Source: Niebla homalea (taxonomy: Eukaryota; Ascomycota; Lecanoromycetes; Lecanorales; Ramalinaceae). From it: 64,000 bases of DNA. Positions 59,806 through 64,000 of the stretch are shown piece by piece (the stretch's first letter is position 1; each line of letters starts with the position of its first letter). Both the position numbers and the translations under genes were made by a program. The notes under the pieces are model-generated. The model ran no database searches. It was not told the origin of the DNA and worked only from the letters and a program-made list of their open reading frames with translations. The stretch spans positions 1 to 64,000 of the forward strand of contig JAHGAU010000012.1 of assembly GCA_019925105.1 (NCBI GenBank), in the 5' to 3' direction.

Positions 59806-62787
59806 ATGGATCTGAATCTTCACCCCGGCGATCAACATCCAAATCTGAATTTGTCTTATGATGGTACAGCCACGGATCGACACTCGCGTCGAGGACCTGT
59901 TCCTTCAGTCCGACTACCCCCTCAGCTCAATCAACTTCAACCATCTACTACAGGCACTCCATCGCACTCAGGTCAAAGCAATCGACCAATTGCCTCTGTG
60001 TCTGTGCCCGCGACTTCATACGCCTTCTCCACTCAGTCAATGCTCTCGCCAAGGTCACCACATACGCTGCGTGATGATGCATTCCCCAAGCTTGGCGATA
60101 GTAATCCAATCATGAGGCCCCCTAAAAGACTAGCACAGCCTTCGCAAGAAGATCGGGCTAAACCTCAAATTGGACAGCCGTCAGGTTCTCTGGAAGATCG
60201 CATGCGTAGTCTGATTATGCAAAATGATGCAGGGGCCAGCGTTGATAGCGAATCGAATATTGTTCATACATCCACTAAAAATCTGCCGCGCGGCAATCAA
60301 CGTATTCATCAAAAGCCTGCCAGGGGTAACCAAGCCGAAAGGAAGCGCCGAGCTGCTCAAGATGGGAATATATTGACCACATCTGATGACCAGCGTCCCC
60401 ATGAACATCGTCCCAACCCTCGACCAAACACTGACCAACCGCCGCATTTACGACAATCACGTAATCACACGTCCTACGATGACATATCTCGCCAGACTGC
60501 TCAATATTCCAGAGAAGCGCGTCAAAGCTGGCGTGGCGGAATCAACACTCAAACTCGCCCTAGCGGACCTAATTACCAGACTCAATCTCAGCACAGACCC
60601 CCTCCACAGCATCACCAGCTCTTCAACCCCAACGGCTCTTCAATGGCGAATGGGAGTTTACCAAACCGACAGTATTTAGGTCAAGGTAGAACTCCAGAGC
60701 CAGCGTCAATTCATGATCAACTGCTTTATATCAAACAATTTGCAGAATCGGAGATCGCCGACGCAGAGATCACCCCAGAGGAGCTGGAGGCCAAACAACA
60801 GCTAGGACAAGTTCTCACCGACATCTGCCGTCAAACGGTCTCCAACTTTGAGATGAAGGAGAACGCCGACTTCACTTCCGAGTCGGTAGATCTGAAACCT
60901 TTCGGCAGCCTTGCTACCACTTTTGCAACCAAGCGCTCCGATATGGACCTGGTACTTGTTTCTCCCCAATCCAAGACCAATGCCTCGAGTATTGAGTCCC
61001 CTCTTCCAAGACTTGTTGAAAAGGCACTTCTAGATGCTGGCTTCGGAGTTCGTCTACTCACAAGAACCAGGGTGCCTATCATCAAATTCTGTTCAGAGCC
61101 AACCGTCGAATTAGCGGCTCGGTTGAAGGAAGCTCGGATGAAATGGGAGAAAGAACAGGGAGTGCTGAAGGCTAATGCCAAAGCCAATGGCAAAGATAAG
61201 CGAATGCCACAATCACTTCCGGAGCCCACCATAGTGGCTGCGAAATCTGTCCCACTTGTAGCCACACGTCCTTCTCCAAAGCCGGCCGCTGGTACTCTTC
61301 CAATTGTTGAAAACTCCGAAGACGCAACATCTACTGCCAGTGCAGTAGATTCACCTACACTCCCCACTCGGCAAGAAGTTTCCACTGAAATTGATGATCC
61401 AAATCCACCATCATCGAAAACCAACAAAACCTCCGGTGATCAAAGTACTGGACCCGCCCCCACTTCAAGCACTGCCAGTGTACAGAGCGACCTTTCCACA
61501 ATGACATTCCAGGAAGGGGAGCGACCAGATAAAGGTGTCCTGAGACAGGCTCAGGCTGCCCAAGCTCTAGATCATGCTGAGAAGGAGGCAAGTGAAGGTC
61601 ATGAAAGCGTTCGTAAAGAAGGAGAGCGTGCTTCGATCGCGACCCACCATACAGCTGGTGGTGGGCCTACGATTAATGAGCCTGCTGGGAACCTAGAGCA
61701 GGATGACCCAGATATCTCTCAGAAATCAGACGATGAACGCATCCGCCTGTATAGGCTCGCTATGGGAGAAGAATGGTACGAGCCTTCAGAAAGAATTCTA
61801 ATCTACGCATTCATGCAAGCCGTTGAAAGCAACTCTAAAGTTGCTGTCGTGGAGGAAGCGAGAGATAAGCTGAAGACGCTTCCCAACGTGCTGAAAAGAT
61901 ATAAAGAGCCCAAAGAAAGAACACTCGAATACCCGAAGGAAGGGGTCGGCATTCAATGCGACATTAACTTCTCAAATCTCTTAGCCCTCCACAATTCTGC
62001 TCTCCTACGATGCTACTCGCTGTGCGATAAGCGCGTGCGCCTGCTGGTCCTTTTTGTCAAAGTGTGGGCCAAGAAGCGCAAGATTAACTCCGGATACGAG
62101 AGCACCCTCTGTTCGTACGGCTACGTGCTCATGGTTCTGCACTATCTTATGAACGTGGCCTCGCCACCCATCATCCCTAACCTCCAACATTTTTTCCCCG
62201 ATGGCCCATATTCGAGGTCCTCGCAGCCCACCGAGCTCGACGGCTATAACATCCGATTCTATCGCAACGAAGATGAGCTGTCTCGCCAAGCCTACCTCGG
62301 CCATCTTCCTGGCGCATACAATCCCGCCTCTCTCGAAACCCTCATCCGTGGGTTCTTCTACTACTATGGTGGCAACGACAATTTCCGCACTTTTAGCTGG
62401 ATGAAGGACTGCCTCTCTCTTCGTTCCATTGGGGGCATCGTATCCAAGGAAAGCAAAGGATGGACTGCCGCCAAGACTGAGATTGTCAATGCTGCTGGCG
62501 GACCGAAAGAGACCAAGGATATCCGCCAGCGCTACCTCATTGCCATTGAAGATCCCTTTGAGACGCACCACAATGTTGGGCGTACTGTCAGCCATGATGG
62601 CATTTGTGCAATTAGGGATGAATTTCGCAGAGCCCATAACATGATCACTCATGCTGGACACCCTGGTCCAAATGGGAAGAGGGAGTATCTGATGGAAGAG
62701 CATGCCGGGAGACCCAATCTTCATTATCGATATTTCGGACCGAGGCCGCGCAAGAGGTCTGACCAGCAGCAAAAGCCACAGAAGTAG
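59806..62787 (+). CDS. Cid1-type poly(A)/poly(U) RNA nucleotidyltransferase
   Basis: Adds untemplated A or U residues to RNA 3' ends. Single exon, 993 aa. The N-terminal 320 residues are disordered (Gln/Pro/Asn/Arg-rich). The catalytic domain has LKPFGSLATTFATKRSDMDL with GS at 367-368 and the metal-binding Asp379 and Asp381. The third Asp is in IQCDINFSN (Asp719). The roughly 300 residues between the second and third Asp are mostly disordered (Ser/Thr/Pro, then RQEVSTEIDDPNPPSSKTNK), an unusually long insert. The PAP-associated domain follows with YGYVLMVLHYLMNVASPPII and LIRGFFYYYGGNDNF, then AIEDPFETHHNVGRTVS, the nucleotide-recognition region. Here it contains a His-His pair, a feature often linked to UTP preference, so uridylation is a fair guess. 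Confidence 0.88.
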   Translation: MDLNLHPGDQHPNLNLSYDGTATDRHSRRGPVPSVRLPPQLNQLQPSTTGTPSHSGQSNRPIASVSVPATSYAFSTQSMLSPRSPHTLRDDAFPKLGDSNPIMRPPKRLAQPSQEDRAKPQIGQPSGSLEDRMRSLIMQNDAGASVDSESNIVHTSTKNLPRGNQRIHQKPARGNQAERKRRAAQDGNILTTSDDQRPHEHRPNPRPNTDQPPHLRQSRNHTSYDDISRQTAQYSREARQSWRGGINTQTRPSGPNYQTQSQHRPPPQHHQLFNPNGSSMANGSLPNRQYLGQGRTPEPASIHDQLLYIKQFAESEIADAEITPEELEAKQQLGQVLTDICRQTVSNFEMKENADFTSESVDLKPFGSLATTFATKRSDMDLVLVSPQSKTNASSIESPLPRLVEKALLDAGFGVRLLTRTRVPIIKFCSEPTVELAARLKEARMKWEKEQGVLKANAKANGKDKRMPQSLPEPTIVAAKSVPLVATRPSPKPAAGTLPIVENSEDATSTASAVDSPTLPTRQEVSTEIDDPNPPSSKTNKTSGDQSTGPAPTSSTASVQSDLSTMTFQEGERPDKGVLRQAQAAQALDHAEKEASEGHESVRKEGERASIATHHTAGGGPTINEPAGNLEQDDPDISQKSDDERIRLYRLAMGEEWYEPSERILIYAFMQAVESNSKVAVVEEARDKLKTLPNVLKRYKEPKERTLEYPKEGVGIQCDINFSNLLALHNSALLRCYSLCDKRVRLLVLFVKVWAKKRKINSGYESTLCSYGYVLMVLHYLMNVASPPIIPNLQHFFPDGPYSRSSQPTELDGYNIRFYRNEDELSRQAYLGHLPGAYNPASLETLIRGFFYYYGGNDNFRTFSWMKDCLSLRSIGGIVSKESKGWTAAKTEIVNAAGGPKETKDIRQRYLIAIEDPFETHHNVGRTVSHDGICAIRDEFRRAHNMITHAGHPGPNGKREYLMEEHAGRPNLHYRYFGPRPRKRSDQQQKPQK

Positions 62788-63649
62788 CAGAGTGATGGGT
62801 GGGCCAAGGTTGGTAGTGCTGGCGGCAAGGCAAAAAGTGGAGATGTCAGCGATAGGAAGGAGCACGATGGCAAAAATATAGAAGCAGGGAAGGTGTGAAG
62901 GAAGATGCTTGGAACAGGAATGCCTGATCTTCAAGCGAGTTGATACTTCTTTGAATACACCAGATCCTGGCGAGATTCTGTTCGTGGATGAGCCATGGCG
63001 GGTTCAGGTAGCTAATCACTTCCCCCCTTGTAGTTGCTACCAATTTGCTTTGGCAGAGCATGTATCGAGCCTCACTCGCAAATGTCATCCTTGCGTTTAG
63101 GAGATATGCAGCGTCCCTAGAGGAATGCTCGACTGCCAAATTGCGTCTTGCGAACAGCATTGAGTCTCCACTTGTTCGGGCCCTGCATCTAAGACATATC
63201 TATCTGTTGCATGTCAGCGAGGGTCAAGGGTCTCCCATGCGCCACCGCGATATTCCATAGTAGCCTGCGCCCAGCCGAAGTTCCATTTGGCTGAGAGTCA
63301 CCACCAAAAAGCTACCTTCATCAAGCACACTCTCCCATGGGACACCGCAGTCTCTGTGGGTGGAAAATTTTGATAGCCCCCTATACCCCGCCCGAAGGCT
63401 ACCTCGAAAGCTACCCTGAATGCTACCCCCCAGGCTAAAGGCCACCTCAACCAAATACATACCTTACATGCGCGATAGTGTTGGTGCGCGAAAGGGTGTA
63501 GATAGCTCCTTAAAAGCTCAGTGTACGACGGTGGTGAGGAGTGAAAGATACCTCAAAAACACTATGTACATTTGCACTAGTTCTAAACCATGGTAGAACA
63601 TAGTCTCCCGTGGGAGGGTGTACTTAGCGAGCGTGAAATTTATACAGAA
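62788..63649. repeat. Repeat-rich region with TCCCRTGGGA boxes
   Basis: The palindrome-like box TCTCCC(A/G)TGGGA and near copies occur at 63,231 (partial), 63,331 and 63,604, with a fourth at 63,941 beyond the inverted-repeat element. Near 63,395-63,445 there is a short tandem of GCTACCYYG-type units. No gene is seen. The pattern suggests a decayed, nested mobile element. Confidence 0.5.
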
Positions 63650-63917
63650 CATGGCACTAAAAGTCCTGGACAACGCTAAAGTCTGAAAATTCTGTCATCT
63701 TCTTGACTTTGTATTTAAGTAAGTTTACATTATTCTATACAGCTCCTAAGGGAGTGCTCGCTCTGGAACGTGGTGGCCCAAATGTGGCTTCGAGCTTGGT
63801 CCCCTAAGGGGGGGTCGCCGGAACTCGATGTAATTTACTAAACACCCCAAGATTACACCGTAGGATTGATAATAATGGCAGCAGACTCTAGCGTTATCCA
63901 GGACTTTTAGTGCCATG
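63650..63917. mobile_element. 268-bp element with 36-bp terminal inverted repeats
   Basis: Left end CATGGCACTAAAAGTCCTGG plus 16 more bases (63650-63685) matches the reverse complement of 63882-63917 with two differences. There is no coding capacity. It would be a MITE-like or foldback element. Target-site duplication is not evident; the flanks (CAGAA on the left and CTTCG on the right) do not match. Confidence 0.7.
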
Positions 63918-64000
63918 CTTCGTACTTTGGCGTGGCGCGGTCTCCCGTGGGATACTGCAGTAGTCTAAGAAAACCCGTAGATTCGATTTGACATATTTCG

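Noticed and set aside
62005..62934. 309-codon minus-strand frame
   Set aside because: Antisense to the conserved PAP-associated domain of the Cid1-type gene.

Overview
The window is genomic DNA of a filamentous ascomycete fungus (Pezizomycotina; a Dothideomycete is likely, but that is inference). Evidence: short spliceosomal introns (about 45-95 nt, GT-AG with CTGAC/CTAAC-type branch sites), fungal protein families (velvet-type gene density, GMC oxidoreductase, GH2 beta-mannosidase, TFIIF-alpha, SRA-domain protein), and a sharp split into an AT-rich block and a normal-GC block. All exon joins given here were worked out by hand from reading frames, splice signals and family motifs.

Region 1 (1 to about 12,830) is an AT-rich, gene-dead block with the footprint of repeat-induced point mutation (RIP): TpA everywhere, CpA/TpG scarce, surviving C mostly in CpC, CpG or CpT. 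It holds degenerate satellites, two decayed copies of a mobile RecQ-type helicase of the DUF3505 kind, three decayed copies of another dispersed repeat, and a tRNA-like Pol III relic. The boundary at about 12.85 kb carries two tandem hairpins.

Region 2 (about 12.9-44 kb) is accessory and gene-poor. It holds a broken aspartic protease, a secreted Cys-rich protein with a possible aerolysin-like C-terminal half, a secreted beta-mannosidase, a GMC oxidoreductase with a probable GC-AG intron, a 728-bp inverted-repeat element, a phenylalanine/histidine ammonia-lyase next to a frameshifted methyltransferase, a secreted metallo-beta-lactamase-fold protein, an unknown 195-aa protein, an 8-cysteine secreted protein, an aldehyde dehydrogenase and an NmrA-like reductase. 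Several of these could act together on aromatic or phenylpropanoid compounds.

Region 3 (about 45-49.1 kb) holds the most novel item: three tandem minus-strand paralogues of an unrecognised family with a C-G/D-D-H-x-H motif and identical intron positions and phases. One has gained a Tyr/Gln/Ser-rich tail of tandem repeats.

Region 4 (about 49.5-62.8 kb) is housekeeping: an RBR E3 ubiquitin ligase, a basic Ser-rich protein, an SRA-YDG methyl-DNA reader, a conserved low-complexity protein, TFIIF alpha and a Cid1-type nucleotidyltransferase. The last kilobase is again repetitive, with a 268-bp inverted-repeat element and copies of a TCCCRTGGGA box.
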